From Pseudomonas maioricensis (GTDB taxonomy: Bacteria; Pseudomonadota; Gammaproteobacteria; Pseudomonadales; Pseudomonadaceae), in the NCBI RefSeq assembly GCF_022790535.1, contig NZ_LOHG01000003.1:367747-431746 (forward strand): a stretch of 64,000 nt of DNA, in the 5' to 3' direction. The notes under the pieces are model-generated. The model ran no database searches. It saw only the letters and a list, made by a program, of their open reading frames with translations, and had not been told where the DNA came from. Numbering within the stretch: position 1 is the first letter of the stretch; each line of letters begins with the position of its first letter. The position numbers were made by a program, and so were the translations under genes. Positions 49,958 to 60,207 of this stretch are shown here, piece by piece.

Positions 49958-51172
49958 TTAGTTGCGCCCTTCCCGCTCCCTGACACCCAGCAGATACAGC
50001 ACCCCATCCAGCCCCAGCGTCGAGATGGCCTGCCTGGCTGACTGCTTGACCAATGGCTTGGCGCGGAACGCAACACCCAGCCCCGCAATGGCCAGCATTG
50101 GCAAGTCGTTCGCGCCATCACCGACGGCGATGGTCTGCTCCAGGCTCAAGCCTTCCTTCGCTGCCAGCTCACGCAACAGGTCTGCCTTGCGCTGGGCATT
50201 GACGATGGGCTCAACGGCCACGCCGGTACATTTGCCATTAACCACTTCCAGCTCATTGGCGAAGACATAGTCGATACCGAGTCTGGCCTGCAGCTGTTTG
50301 GCGAAGTAAGTAAAGCCGCCCGACAGAATCGCAGTCTTGTAGCCCAGACGCTTGAGTTCGGCAAAGAGGATTTCGGTACCTTCGGTCAAACGCAACGAAG
50401 CACCTATTTCGTCCAGCACGCTGACGTCCAGACCTTTGAGCAAGGCCAGACGCTCTTTGAAACTGGCACTGAAATCCAGCTCGCCACGCATGGCGCGCTC
50501 GGTGATTTCCGAAACCCGATCGCCCACGCCATGAGCCTTGGCCAGCTCATCAATGACTTCAGCCTCGATAAGCGTCGAGTCCATATCGAACACAGCTAGA
50601 CGACGGTTGCGGCGGAACAGCGAATCCTGCTGGAACGCTATATCGACGTTCAACTCCTGCGCCACCTGCAAAAACTCAGCCTGCAGGGCTTTGGCGTCAG
50701 CAGGCTCGCCACGCACTGAAAACTCAATGCAGCCTTTGCCCTGTTCAGTCGGCGCATCCAGTGGCATGCGCCGTGAAAGACGATCAATCCTGTCAATGTT
50801 CAGGCCGTGTTGCGACGTAATCGAGCTGACCCGTTGCAGCTGTTGGGCGGTGACCTTGCGAGTCAGCAGCGTCACGATATGCTGGGAGTTACCCTGATCG
50901 TCTACCCACTGCTGATAATCCGCCTCGGATACCGGCGTAATACGCACCTGCTGATCCAGCTTGTGGGCGATGGACTGGATATCTTCGAGGATGGAAGAGT
51001 CTTGTCCGGAGTCAGGAATTTCAATCAGAATGCCGAACGACAGGACGTCGTGGATCACCGCCTGGCCGACGTCAAGGACGTTCACTGCGCCCTGTGCAAG
51101 CACGCCAGTGATAGCCGCAGTGAGACCGGGACGGTCTTCACCGGTGATGTTAATCAGGACGATTTCGCGCAA
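49958..51172 (-). CDS. serB: Phosphoserine phosphatase SerB
   Basis: 404 residues. N-terminal ACT-type region (REIVLINITGEDRPGLTAAI, about 1-80, with a second ACT-like segment to about 170) and a HAD phosphatase domain with motif I FDMDSTLIEAEVIDE and the late AVGDGANDLPML motif. It makes serine from phosphoserine in the cytosol. The start is TTG at 51172 with GGGGTG upstream. Divergent from the AhpA/YtjB gene, the same pairing as serB and ytjB in E. coli. Confidence 0.96.
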   Translation of the reverse strand: MREIVLINITGEDRPGLTAAITGVLAQGAVNVLDVGQAVIHDVLSFGILIEIPDSGQDSSILEDIQSIAHKLDQQVRITPVSEADYQQWVDDQGNSQHIVTLLTRKVTAQQLQRVSSITSQHGLNIDRIDRLSRRMPLDAPTEQGKGCIEFSVRGEPADAKALQAEFLQVAQELNVDIAFQQDSLFRRNRRLAVFDMDSTLIEAEVIDELAKAHGVGDRVSEITERAMRGELDFSASFKERLALLKGLDVSVLDEIGASLRLTEGTEILFAELKRLGYKTAILSGGFTYFAKQLQARLGIDYVFANELEVVNGKCTGVAVEPIVNAQRKADLLRELAAKEGLSLEQTIAVGDGANDLPMLAIAGLGVAFRAKPLVKQSARQAISTLGLDGVLYLLGVREREGRN

Positions 51173-51302
51173 GGGACACCCCAGCAGTGGAAAAAAACCG
51201 CATTCTAACCACTTTCAGTGACCATCGGGCACAGGCAGCGCTTTGCCGTCACTGGGTCGGTCGTTATACTGCGCGGCAACTTCTTCGAAAGAGCCGTGCT
51301 CT

Positions 51303-52853
51303 GTGAACCGGCCCACGCCCGTTAAAACCGATAATTTCTTCCTGCTGATCTTCCGGGCATTGCGTCATCGCCGTGTACCGATTGCTTTGCGCATTGCCAG
51401 CCATAACGTGATCCTCGTCTCTCTGGCGCTGTTGATCTACGCCGGTGTAATGGGTTTGCAATTCAAGCAGGCCATGCACGAGCAGGCCGATGCGCTAGGT
51501 CAGGCACTCACCACGCAAACTGCGACCTCTGCCACAGAGCTGCTGGTGTCCAACGACATCCTCAGTCTTAACGTGCTGCTGGGTAATCTGGTGAAAAACC
51601 CGCTGGTGGCCCATGCCGCAATCTACAGCGTGGACAACCGTATTCTCGCGGAAGCGGGTCAGCGCCCGAAAAACGGGCTGCTCGGCGAAGCCGAAGGCCT
51701 GTACGAGATCAAAATCACTTTTCAGGACACCATGGCCGGGCATCTGCGCATCAGCCTGGACATGTCACAGTTTCAACAGCCGATGACCATCAGCCTGCAA
51801 AGCATGGGCATCCTTGCGGGTATCCTGCTGGCGCTGGCGCTGGCTCTGAGCCTGCGCCTGGGCAGACACATTTCCACTCCGCTGATGCAATTGCGGATCT
51901 GGCTGCGCGACATCGACCCGTACACTCCGGCAGTTGAACGCCAGGATGAAATCGGTGATCTGGCCCGTCAGCTACGCGCATCTTTCGCGCCGCCAATGCC
52001 GGAGCCTGAGCCCGAACCCGAGCCGGAATACGCTGAAGATGACTCGGACGATCACTACGTAGACGCCGAAGAAGACGTTGAACCGGCTTCCACAGGCAGA
52101 TCCTCACGCGAGCCGGGCTTTGATGAACCGGCCAAACCGCGCTTGCCGGCACCACCGGTGCAGCGGCGTCTGGTCGCCGAAGAAGATGAAGAAGACGAGG
52201 ACGATCCTTTTGCCGACCTACGCGACCACTCCAGCGTTGCGCCTCAGGTCAGCAAGGCGGCAGTCCCGAGCACACCACAACCGAGTGCCGTGCTGGCAAT
52301 TCAGCTTGGCTCGCAGGATCAATTGCGTCGCTTGCCGCGCGCACGCCTTACTGATCTGCTGCAACGTTATCGCGATTGCCTGGATCAGGCGTCGTCGCTC
52401 TACGATGGCGAACTGCATACCCTGAACGACGGCAGCACACTGATGCTGTTCCATAGTCAGGAAAGCGGGGATGACTACCTCACCAACGCTATCTGCTGTG
52501 GTGAACTGTTACGGGCCCTGAGTCACGCATTGCAGATTGAAGTCGCCGATAGCGGCATCACCCTGCAATTACAACTTGGCCTGACATTGGGCGAAGGTCT
52601 GGCGGGGCTGAGTCAAATCGACCTGTTGCTGACCGAAACGGCACAAGACGCATTGGCCCTCTCGCAACACAGCCGCAACCTGTTGCTGGTAGAGCGCAAG
52701 ATCAATGACGATGCTCTGATCCGTCAGCGCGCACGTATCCGCCCGATTGCCAGCCCTGAAGGCGCCTGCTGCGTAGAGCGCCTGATGGAGCCCTACCCTT
52801 CGATGCTTGAACGCCAGCTGGCGCGCATGCACGAGACGGCCCGGAAGGTTTGA
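51303..52853 (+). CDS. AhpA/YtjB-family inner membrane protein
   Basis: 516 residues from a GTG start. TM1 (about 34-54) is followed by a periplasmic loop of about 110 residues, TM2 (about 162-182), and a HAMP-like segment. Then comes an acidic low-complexity linker with five Pro-Glu repeats (PEPEPEPEPE near 231) and a poly-acidic EEDEEDEDD patch, and a C-terminal domain (from about 325) resembling an adenylate-cyclase-type fold without clear catalytic residues. The E. coli YtjB (SmpA) relative lacks most of the cytosolic part. Function unknown. Confidence 0.78.
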   Translation: MNRPTPVKTDNFFLLIFRALRHRRVPIALRIASHNVILVSLALLIYAGVMGLQFKQAMHEQADALGQALTTQTATSATELLVSNDILSLNVLLGNLVKNPLVAHAAIYSVDNRILAEAGQRPKNGLLGEAEGLYEIKITFQDTMAGHLRISLDMSQFQQPMTISLQSMGILAGILLALALALSLRLGRHISTPLMQLRIWLRDIDPYTPAVERQDEIGDLARQLRASFAPPMPEPEPEPEPEYAEDDSDDHYVDAEEDVEPASTGRSSREPGFDEPAKPRLPAPPVQRRLVAEEDEEDEDDPFADLRDHSSVAPQVSKAAVPSTPQPSAVLAIQLGSQDQLRRLPRARLTDLLQRYRDCLDQASSLYDGELHTLNDGSTLMLFHSQESGDDYLTNAICCGELLRALSHALQIEVADSGITLQLQLGLTLGEGLAGLSQIDLLLTETAQDALALSQHSRNLLLVERKINDDALIRQRARIRPIASPEGACCVERLMEPYPSMLERQLARMHETARKV

Positions 52854-52973
52854 TTCAACTGACCTGAAGCGCACGAGCACCGCGAGGCCGGATAGCGACG
52901 CGCCGGTCTCACCGCGATTGACGGCCGTATGTAACCTTGGCCAAATCGCGGATGCATCTGAAAGACATAGAGC

Positions 52974-53049
52974 CTGTAGGAGCTGCCGAAGGCTGCGAAA
53001 GCGATTTCTCCGAAATACCGCCATTCGCAGCCTTCGGCAGCTCCTACAG
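52974..53049. repeat. REP inverted pair (GCCGAAGGC arm type)
   Basis: CTGTAGGAGCTGCCGAAGG and its exact complement ending at 53049, between the convergent AhpA and PqiC-like genes. Confidence 0.88.
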
Positions 53050-53071
53050 CGAATTCCGGATAGCAGCCCAC

Positions 53072-53101
53072 AAAAAAGCCCGCATCGCTGCGGGCTTTTT
53101 G
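53072..53101. terminator. Bidirectional terminator
   Basis: AAAAAAGCCCGCA and TGCGGGCTTTTT around a TCGC loop, with A and T runs on both sides, serving the convergent AhpA and lipoprotein genes. Confidence 0.92.
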
Positions 53102-53113
53102 TTTGCGCCAATC

Positions 53114-53809
53114 CTAGAAGCGGAACACTTCCAGATCAGTACGAATTGGAGAGGCCATTGGAATCTTTGGCTTCTCAGGCTCTTTGGCGCGAGCCACTGG
53201 GGCTTTCTTTGGCTCCTCAGGCTGCCAGGAAATCGGCTTCACCGCAGAGCTCAACTGATCCGCCAGACGCTGGAGCAACAAACCCTGAGCGCGTACCTGA
53301 TCGGCAGAGGTCCCGGCGTGAAGCTCTTCAAGGTGGACAATACGACTGTCACGAACATTACCTTTACGATCCACCAGACGCCATTGAGCATCAAGAATCG
53401 CAGGTTGTTTCGCACCTGAGTCCAGACGACTGATGGACAACACCACTTGCACGTCAGGCGTGAAGTTTGCCGCCGCAGGGGCCAGAACAACGCGCTGGCT
53501 GTCCAGCTTCCAGGCGAGTTGACGCAACAGCAGTTGATCGATATCCGAAGACAGACTACCTGCCCAGCGACCATCGCTCGAAGCCGTCAGGCTACCGTCA
53601 GGCTGTCGCTGCAGCAGCGTTTCGCGCTGCAGGTAGTCAGCCACTGAGACTGGCCCCAGCAAAACAGCCAGCCCCTTATCATGTGTAGGTTGCCCGGGTG
53701 TGCCACTGTCCAGCTGATATAGCGCAGTCGGCTGATGCACACTGCAACCAGCCAGACCCAAAACACCGGTCATCAACAAAACAACGGGAAGGCGTAGAAG
53801 ATTCATCAT
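53114..53809 (-). CDS. ABC-type transport auxiliary lipoprotein (PqiC-like)
   Basis: 231 residues from the ATG at 53809 (or 230 from the next ATG). Lipoprotein signal with lipobox LAGC, then an ABC_trans_aux (DUF330/PqiC) domain with ALYQLD, the LGPVSVADYLQR segment and DGRWAGSLSSDIDQLLLRQL. The C-terminal 45 residues are Lys/Pro/Glu-rich. PqiC-type lipoproteins work with MCE proteins in lipid transport across the periplasm, but no pqiA or pqiB partner is in this window. It lies downstream of parC on the same strand. Confidence 0.82.
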   Translation of the reverse strand: MMNLLRLPVVLLMTGVLGLAGCSVHQPTALYQLDSGTPGQPTHDKGLAVLLGPVSVADYLQRETLLQRQPDGSLTASSDGRWAGSLSSDIDQLLLRQLAWKLDSQRVVLAPAAANFTPDVQVVLSISRLDSGAKQPAILDAQWRLVDRKGNVRDSRIVHLEELHAGTSADQVRAQGLLLQRLADQLSSAVKPISWQPEEPKKAPVARAKEPEKPKIPMASPIRTDLEVFRF

Positions 53810-53985
53810 CCCATCCAGGTGGCCGCCGTCAGGCAAGCCACAGTGTATAACTCAACAAATTCGTGCAGGCACTCAGCCACGCTTGCGCCTCAAGACGTCA
53901 TATCATCCGTGAATATGCGTCATGACTCCAGCGATTATGCGTCGATCTTCATGGCAAAACGAAGACCAATAGCTCTAAAGCAGGA

Positions 53986-56250
53986 TTAAGAGGCGTTTTC
54001 TACCAAAAGCGCATCGACCCGCTGGAAGCCACGAGGCAGCTTATTACCCCGACGCCCGCGCTCGCCCTTGTAATGTTCCAGATCATCAGGTTTGAGTGAC
54101 AGATTGCGTTTACCGGCCTGCAAGACCAGAGTAGCGCCCTGTGGTATCACCGCAATATCAGTTACATATTCTTCACGGCTGGCGACCCGATCACCCGGCA
54201 CACCGATGATCTTGTTGCCTTTACCTTTGCTCAACTGAGGCAAGTCACTGATCTTGAAGATCAGCAGACGCCCTTCAGTGGTTACAGCAGCGAGCCAGTT
54301 CTGCTCACGATCAGCGACCGGACGCGGCAACATCACTTTAGCCCCGTTCGGCAAACTCAGCAGCGCCTTGCCCGCCTTGTTCTTGGCCTGCAGATCCTCG
54401 CCCTTGACCACGAACCCATAACCCGCATCCGACGCAATGACGTAGAGCGCGTCATCTTCAGGCAGCAACACGCATTCAAACGTCGCGCCTGGCGGTGGCT
54501 GAAGCTTGCCTGTTAACGGCTCACCCTGCCCCCGAGCAGATGGCAAGGTATGAGCGGCCAGCGAATAACTGCGGCCCGTGGAATCGATAAACACTGCGTA
54601 TTGGTTGGAACGGCCCATTGCAGCCGTCTGGAAACCATCCCCCGCCTTGTAGGAAAGCCCGGTCGCGTCGATATCGTGACCTTTGGCGGATCGCACCCAG
54701 CCTTTTTCCGACAATACGACGGTCACTTTCTCATTCGGCAGCAGGTCATGTTCCGTCATGGCCTTGGCTTCAGCGCGCTCGACGATTGGCGAGCGGCGGT
54801 CATCGCCATAGGTTTCGGCGTCTTTCAGCAGCTCGGTGCGGACCAGCTTCTTCAGCTTGGCCTCGCTGCCCAGCAACGCCAGTAGCTTGGTCCGCTCTTT
54901 GTTCAGTTCATCCTGCTCATTGCGCAGTTTCATCTCTTCGAGGCGTGCCAACTGACGCAAACGGGTGTCCAGAATGTAGTCAGCCTGGATTTCGCTCAGT
55001 TCGAAGCGCTCGATCAACTTCGCCTTCGGATGCTCCTCGGTGCGGATGATATGAATCACTTCATCCAGATTGAGGTATGCCACCAACAAACCGTCCAACA
55101 GGTGCAGACGGCGCTCAACCTTGTCGAGGCGGAACTGCAGGCGACGGCGCACCGTGCGTACACGGAACTCCAGCCATTCCACCAGCAATGCACGCAGGTT
55201 CTTCAGTTGCGGCTTGCCGTCCAGCCCGATGATGTTGATGTTGACCCGGTAGCTGGACTCCAGATCGGTACTGGCAAACAAGTGCTGCATCAGCGCTTCA
55301 TGATCAACCCGGCTGTTCACCGGGATGATCACGATTCGGCAAGGGTTTTCATGGTCAGACTCGTCGCGCAGGTCAGCGACCTGCGGTGCCTTGGAAGGCT
55401 TGGCCTGCATCAAGGCAGCAATCTGCTCCAGCACCTTGGCCCCGGAAACCTGATGCGGTAGCGCAGTGACGATGATGTCGCCGTCTTCAACGTGATACAC
55501 GGCGCGCATGCGCACCGAACCTTTGCCGGTTTCATACATTTTCAGCAGGTCGGCACGCGGGGTGATGATCTCCGCTTCGGTCGGGTAATCCGGGCCCTGA
55601 ATATGCTCAACCAGTTGTTCGACGGTAGCTTTCGGCTCATCAAGCAGACGCACGCAGGCAGTCGCGACCTCACGCAAGTTGTGCGGCGGCACGTCAGTGG
55701 CCATGCCCACGGCAATACCTGTCGTGCCGTTGAGGAGGATATTCGGCAAACGTGCTGGTAACACAGCAGGTTCGTCCAGAGTACCGTCAAAATTCGGCAC
55801 CCAGTCAGCAGTGCCCTGGCCTAACTCGCTGAGCAGCACCTCGGAGTAACGCGACAAACGCGCCTCGGTGTAACGCATGGCCGCGAAGGATTTAGGATCA
55901 TCCGGCGCACCCCAGTTGCCTTGCCCATCCACCAGCGTGTAGCGGTAGCTGAACGGCTGGGCCATGAGCACCATGGCTTCATAACAGGCCGAGTCACCGT
56001 GAGGGTGAAACTTGCCGAGCACGTCGCCGACGGTACGCGCCGACTTCTTGTGCTTGGAATCAGCGTCCAGGCCCAGCTCGCTCATGGCATAGACGATGCG
56101 TCGCTGCACGGGCTTGAGACCGTCGCCGATATGCGGCAAGGCACGGTCCATGATCACGTACATGGAGTAGTTGAGGTAGGCCTGTTCGGTGAAGTCAGCC
56201 AGTGACCGGCGTTCTACACCATCCAGACTGAGGTCAAGGGAGTCGCTCAT
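53986..56250 (-). CDS. parC: DNA topoisomerase IV subunit A
   Basis: 754 residues. Winged-helix breakage-reunion domain with catalytic Tyr127 ([10 protein letters not shown]), the tower and coiled-coil gate, and C-terminal beta-pinwheel repeats. Fluoroquinolone-region residues Ser87 and Glu91 ([10 protein letters not shown]) are wild type by P. aeruginosa numbering. With ParE it decatenates replicated chromosomes. The ATG at 56250 ([12 protein letters not shown]) is chosen over a 15-codon upstream extension that overlaps the protease gene. Ten bases downstream of the protease gene. Confidence 0.97.
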   Translation of the reverse strand: MSDSLDLSLDGVERRSLADFTEQAYLNYSMYVIMDRALPHIGDGLKPVQRRIVYAMSELGLDADSKHKKSARTVGDVLGKFHPHGDSACYEAMVLMAQPFSYRYTLVDGQGNWGAPDDPKSFAAMRYTEARLSRYSEVLLSELGQGTADWVPNFDGTLDEPAVLPARLPNILLNGTTGIAVGMATDVPPHNLREVATACVRLLDEPKATVEQLVEHIQGPDYPTEAEIITPRADLLKMYETGKGSVRMRAVYHVEDGDIIVTALPHQVSGAKVLEQIAALMQAKPSKAPQVADLRDESDHENPCRIVIIPVNSRVDHEALMQHLFASTDLESSYRVNINIIGLDGKPQLKNLRALLVEWLEFRVRTVRRRLQFRLDKVERRLHLLDGLLVAYLNLDEVIHIIRTEEHPKAKLIERFELSEIQADYILDTRLRQLARLEEMKLRNEQDELNKERTKLLALLGSEAKLKKLVRTELLKDAETYGDDRRSPIVERAEAKAMTEHDLLPNEKVTVVLSEKGWVRSAKGHDIDATGLSYKAGDGFQTAAMGRSNQYAVFIDSTGRSYSLAAHTLPSARGQGEPLTGKLQPPPGATFECVLLPEDDALYVIASDAGYGFVVKGEDLQAKNKAGKALLSLPNGAKVMLPRPVADREQNWLAAVTTEGRLLIFKISDLPQLSKGKGNKIIGVPGDRVASREEYVTDIAVIPQGATLVLQAGKRNLSLKPDDLEHYKGERGRRGNKLPRGFQRVDALLVENAS

Positions 56251-56260
56251 GCGTGCCTCA

Positions 56261-56782
56261 TTATTTCGTGGTCTGACGCAGCAGCATGGTGCCACCGCGC
56301 TGAGTGAATTCGAGTTGTTTCATTGCGCTCATACCGAGCAGCACCTGCTCTCCGTCCAGACCGGGCACCACCAGGGCGCGCACGTTGTACAGGACGATGT
56401 CGCCCAGCTGCAGACGTTCGATTGACGTTCGAAAGCCCTCACTGCGGCCATTGGCGGTGCTGACCCAAACCGGCGCACCCCGTTGTAACTGCAAGGTGTC
56501 TGCCACCTTGCCCGGGACCGCCACATCAGTGGCACCGGTATCCAGCAAAAACTCTACGGGGTGATCATCGATCTTGCCCGAGCTGACAAAATGCCCCTGA
56601 CGATTGCCCACCAGTTGCACTTCTATATATCCATCACCGTGTTGCGAAGTGACCACCGAGTTAGGGTTCACCTGGCGATCTTCCCACTCGCCAAAAAAGC
56701 GCGTAGCCAGAAATAGCGCTGCGCCCCAGGCCATGATCATTAGCACCTTGCCCGCGCGTTTGCCGGGAGGTTGCGAACTCAT
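56261..56782 (-). CDS. Retropepsin-like aspartic protease (clan AA, TIGR02281 type)
   Basis: 173 residues. N-terminal membrane anchor (about 13-30, [18 protein letters not shown]) and one retropepsin-like domain with [12 protein letters not shown], the DTGA active-site triplet, and the late [10 protein letters not shown] segment. Single-domain retropepsins work as homodimers. It probably faces the periplasm. The ATG overlaps the stop of the upstream gene by four bases, and parC follows: the parE-esterase-protease-parC order is the Pseudomonas one. Substrate unknown. Confidence 0.88.
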   Translation of the reverse strand: MSSQPPGKRAGKVLMIMAWGAALFLATRFFGEWEDRQVNPNSVVTSQHGDGYIEVQLVGNRQGHFVSSGKIDDHPVEFLLDTGATDVAVPGKVADTLQLQRGAPVWVSTANGRSEGFRTSIERLQLGDIVLYNVRALVVPGLDGEQVLLGMSAMKQLEFTQRGGTMLLRQTTK

Positions 56783-57753
56783 GGTTGCGCACTCCAGCCG
56801 CCAGCAGGTGCTGCGAAGCGCCATACAATCGGGCGCTTCTCGCCATCCGCGCGCTCATCGAAATTGTTATCGATGCCTACCCAGGCGCCTGTTTCATCCA
56901 CTACCAGAGCCTCGGTCAGAGCGAACGGCTGGTCGTAAAGCCGGTTGGGCATCAACGCCTCTTTGGCGAACGACCAGCATTGCTCGCTCTTGCCAGTCTC
57001 CAGGGAGCGTCGGCAAATGCGATACGCCGAACGTTCCAGCGTAAACAGCTTGCCGTTGAACAGCGACAGGTCGGCAAAATCACGGGATACCGATTTTCCG
57101 CCCACCTGCGGCGGTAAAACTTCACTGCCGGGCTCGGTACGCAACACGCAACTGCCCTTGCAGCGCCAGGCATCCTTGTCGCGGCTGACCACCAGCAACC
57201 CGCGTTGACTGCGCTCGGCAGCCAACCACAAACGGTCACCTTGTGGGCTAATGGCCAAGCCTTCAAAAATAGCGTTGAAGTGTTGCAACATGCCCTTGGC
57301 CCGCGCCTGTGCTACCAGTTCGGGCGGCAATTTCAGCCAGACGGGCGGCCCCTCGGCAGGCACCTTGAGCACCTCCGCGTGGGCCTCGCTGACGACATAC
57401 TTATTGCCAGCCGCATCACAGCTGATGCCTTCGAAATCCAGACTCCCGCCGCGCACGAAGGACGACAGTTTTGCCAGCGAACGCAAGTTGGCCGGCAAAT
57501 CACTCTCCGGCGCAGGTGGTACATCAATCTTCTCAGACTGAGCCAGCCAGACGGTGTTCGTCATATCCATACGGTAGAGCAAGTCGTCGTCGCGGTCCGA
57601 AACGGCCCATAACTGGCCACTGCACACCGCCAGCCCTGACAGATTGCCACCGACCATGCCGTCCACCGGATGCTCTGAAACAAGCGTCAGCTCTGGCAGT
57701 GGTGCTGCGAATGCCGGAGCCACCAGCAGAGTTGCAAGCAGCCCGGCCCACAC
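56779..57753 (-). CDS. Esterase-like activity of phytase family protein
   Basis: About 324 residues from a GTG at 57753 (VWAGLLATLLVAPAFAAPLP, a signal peptide). The mature part resembles the beta-propeller 'esterase-like activity of phytase' family, with LSGLAVCSGQLWAVSDRDD, SLDFEGISCD and FEGLAISPQGDRLWLA repeats. Presumably periplasmic. The start is uncertain: the frame stays open upstream through three REP pairs as far as the parE stop, and an ATG at 57828 inside a REP would add an arginine-rich front (RPNRGQARSYRRS) to the signal peptide. Coupled to the protease gene downstream. Confidence 0.8.
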   Translation of the reverse strand: MWAGLLATLLVAPAFAAPLPELTLVSEHPVDGMVGGNLSGLAVCSGQLWAVSDRDDDLLYRMDMTNTVWLAQSEKIDVPPAPESDLPANLRSLAKLSSFVRGGSLDFEGISCDAAGNKYVVSEAHAEVLKVPAEGPPVWLKLPPELVAQARAKGMLQHFNAIFEGLAISPQGDRLWLAAERSQRGLLVVSRDKDAWRCKGSCVLRTEPGSEVLPPQVGGKSVSRDFADLSLFNGKLFTLERSAYRICRRSLETGKSEQCWSFAKEALMPNRLYDQPFALTEALVVDETGAWVGIDNNFDERADGEKRPIVWRFAAPAGGWSAQP

Positions 57754-57760
57754 AGATCGC

Positions 57761-58109
57761 CTGTAGGAGCGCGCTTGCCCGCGATTCGGTCGTTCAGGCG
57801 CGCCACTCACTGAATGACCTGACGCCATCGCGAGCAAGCTCACTCCTATCGAAAAAAATCTGGCTACCTGACCTGGAATGCTTTTCTGTAGGAGCTCACG
57901 AGCACCGCGAGGCAGCGATTGCGTCCTGTCTGATACACCGCTATCGCGGCCTCGCGCTGCTCGTGCGCTCCTACAGGTCCCAATGTTTGCAACGCGGTTT
58001 TGTATCAAACGCGCAATCCTGTAGGAGTGAGCTTGCTCGCGATTCGGTCTGCCAAGCGCTGAATGCAGTGCCTGAACTGACGCTATCGCGAGCAAGCCCG
58101 CTCCTACAG
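57761..58109. repeat. Cluster of three REP inverted pairs
   Basis: Pairs at 57761-57848 (GCGCTTGCCCGCG type), 57886-57976 (CTCACGAGCACCGCGAGG type) and 58019-58109 (GAGCTTGCTCGCG type), three different arm families side by side. They fill most of the 404-base gap between parE and the phytase-like gene. Confidence 0.85.
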
Positions 58110-58157
58110 GGGCAGCAAAGGAATCACGCGGTGTCGAAGACACCGTGGGGCCTCGCA

Positions 58158-60062
58158 TCAAGTCAAAACCTCGGCGAGGTTGCCTTTGGACTCCAGCCAG
58201 CTCTTGCGGTCGCCAGCGCGCTTTTTGGCCAGCAACATGTCCATCATTTCCGACGCGACTTCAAAATCGTCCAGGGTCAGTTGCACCAGACGCCGGGTGT
58301 TTGGATCCATGGTGGTTTCACGCAGCTGCGGCGGGTTCATCTCACCCAGACCTTTGAATCGTGTGACCTGCGGCTTGCCGCGCTTCTTCTCGGCCACCAG
58401 ACGGTCAAGGATCCCGTCGCGCTCGGCTTCATCAAGCGCGTAGTAGATTTCTTTACCCAAGTCGATGCGATACAACGGCGGCATGGCGACATAAACATGG
58501 CCCGCGTCCACCAGCGGACGGAAATGCTGGACGAACAACGCGCACAGTAGCGTTGCGATGTGCAAACCGTCGGAGTCAGCGTCGGCGAGGATGCAGATCT
58601 TGCCGTAGCGCAACTGGCTCATGTCCGCAGCCCCCGGATCAACACCAATGGCGACGGCGATGTTGTGGACTTCCTGGCTGGCAAGCACTTCGCCGCCGTC
58701 GACTTCCCAGGTATTGAGGATCTTGCCGCGCAACGGCAGGATCGCCTGAAACTCCTTGTCCCGTGCTTGCTTGGCGGAACCACCTGCGGAGTCACCCTCG
58801 ACCAGAAACAGCTCGGAGCGCATCGGATCCTGACCTGCACAGTCGGCGAGCTTGCCAGGCAATGCCGGGCCCTGAGTGATGCGCTTGCGTTCAACCTTCT
58901 TGCTGGCCTTGAGGCGACGACCGGCGTTGTTGATTGCCAGTTCGGCCAGTTGCATACCCAGATCGGAGTTGGCGTTGAGCCACAGGCTGAATGCGTCCTT
59001 TACGACACCGGACACAAACGCTGCGGCTTCCCGAGAGGACAGGCGTTCCTTGGTCTGACCGGAAAACTGTGGCTCCTGCATTTTCATCGACAGGACGAAA
59101 GCAATGCGTTCCCAGACATCTTCCGGCGCCAGTTTCACACCACGAGGTAGCAGATTTCGGTATTCGCAGAACTCGCGCATGGCATCAAGCAGGCCCTGAC
59201 GCAAACCGTTCACATGAGTGCCGCCCTGCGCCGTCGGGATCAGGTTGACGTAACTTTCCTGAACGCTGTCGCCGCCTTCAGGCAGCCAGAGCAATGCCCA
59301 GTCGACGGCTTCTTTATTACCGGCAAAACTGCCACAGAAAGGCTCATCCGGCAGGCGCAGGAAATCAGTGACCGAATCCTGCAGATAAGAACGCAGGCCG
59401 TCTTCGTAATGCCATTCGACTTTTTCACCTGCAGCTTTGTCTTCAAAGCTGACCAGCAGTCCCGGACACAGTACGGCTTTGGCCTTGAGCACGTGCTTGA
59501 GGCGGCTGACCGAAAACTTGGGAGTATCGAAATATTTAGGATCCGGCGCGAAGTAAACGCTGGTCCCGGTATTACGTTTGCCGACGGTGCCGACTATCTC
59601 CAGTTCCGATGCTTTGAAACCATCGGTGAAGCTCATTTCGTATTCGTTGCCGTCACGCTTGACCCGGACTTTGACCAGGGTCGACAGCGCGTTGACCACC
59701 GAGATACCCACACCGTGCAAACCACCGGAGAACTGATAGTTCTTGTTGGAGAACTTGCCGCCCGCGTGAAGCTTGGTGAGGATCAGCTCGACACCCGAGA
59801 CGCCCTCTTCCGGGTGAATATCCACCGGCATGCCGCGACCATCGTCGGACACTTCCAGCGAATTGTCGGCATGCAGAATCACCTGCACCGATTTGGCATG
59901 GCCCGCCAGAGCTTCGTCGACGCTGTTGTCGATCACTTCCTGGGCAAGGTGATTCGGCCGCGAGGTGTCGGTATACATGCCCGGCCGCTTGCGAACCGGG
60001 TCGAGGCCCGAGAGGACTTCGATGGCGTCTGCGTTATAAGAGCTAGCGCTGGGATTGGCCAT
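58158..60062 (-). CDS. parE: DNA topoisomerase IV subunit B
   Basis: 634 residues. GHKL ATPase domain (VIDNSVDEALAGHA, DDGRGMPVDIH, GGLHGVGISVVNAL), transducer, and TOPRIM with LVEGDSAGGSAKQARDKEFQ and the DADSDG metal site. Partner of ParC. Start ATG at 60062 (MANPSASSYNADAIEVL). Upstream yqiA follows the E. coli order yqiA-parE. Confidence 0.97.
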   Translation of the reverse strand: MANPSASSYNADAIEVLSGLDPVRKRPGMYTDTSRPNHLAQEVIDNSVDEALAGHAKSVQVILHADNSLEVSDDGRGMPVDIHPEEGVSGVELILTKLHAGGKFSNKNYQFSGGLHGVGISVVNALSTLVKVRVKRDGNEYEMSFTDGFKASELEIVGTVGKRNTGTSVYFAPDPKYFDTPKFSVSRLKHVLKAKAVLCPGLLVSFEDKAAGEKVEWHYEDGLRSYLQDSVTDFLRLPDEPFCGSFAGNKEAVDWALLWLPEGGDSVQESYVNLIPTAQGGTHVNGLRQGLLDAMREFCEYRNLLPRGVKLAPEDVWERIAFVLSMKMQEPQFSGQTKERLSSREAAAFVSGVVKDAFSLWLNANSDLGMQLAELAINNAGRRLKASKKVERKRITQGPALPGKLADCAGQDPMRSELFLVEGDSAGGSAKQARDKEFQAILPLRGKILNTWEVDGGEVLASQEVHNIAVAIGVDPGAADMSQLRYGKICILADADSDGLHIATLLCALFVQHFRPLVDAGHVYVAMPPLYRIDLGKEIYYALDEAERDGILDRLVAEKKRGKPQVTRFKGLGEMNPPQLRETTMDPNTRRLVQLTLDDFEVASEMMDMLLAKKRAGDRKSWLESKGNLAEVLT

Positions 60063-60106
60063 GGGGTCTCGTCATCAGTTGTTCGTGGGGTTACAGAGTT
60101 GAAAAC

Positions 60107-60189
60107 CTGTAGGAGCTGCCGAAGGCTGCGATCCGGCATAAGCCAAATGGAAGCTTTCGATCCAATCGCAGCCTTCGGCAGCTCCTACA
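60107..60189. repeat. REP inverted pair (GCCGAAGGC arm type)
   Basis: CTGTAGGAGCTGCCGAAGG and its complement in the gap between yqiA and parE on the minus strand. Confidence 0.85.
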
Positions 60190-60207
60190 TTTAATCCGGC
60201 TATACAT

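Noticed and set aside
55000..56250. Quinolone-resistance change in parC
   Set aside because: Ser87 and Glu91 are the wild-type residues.
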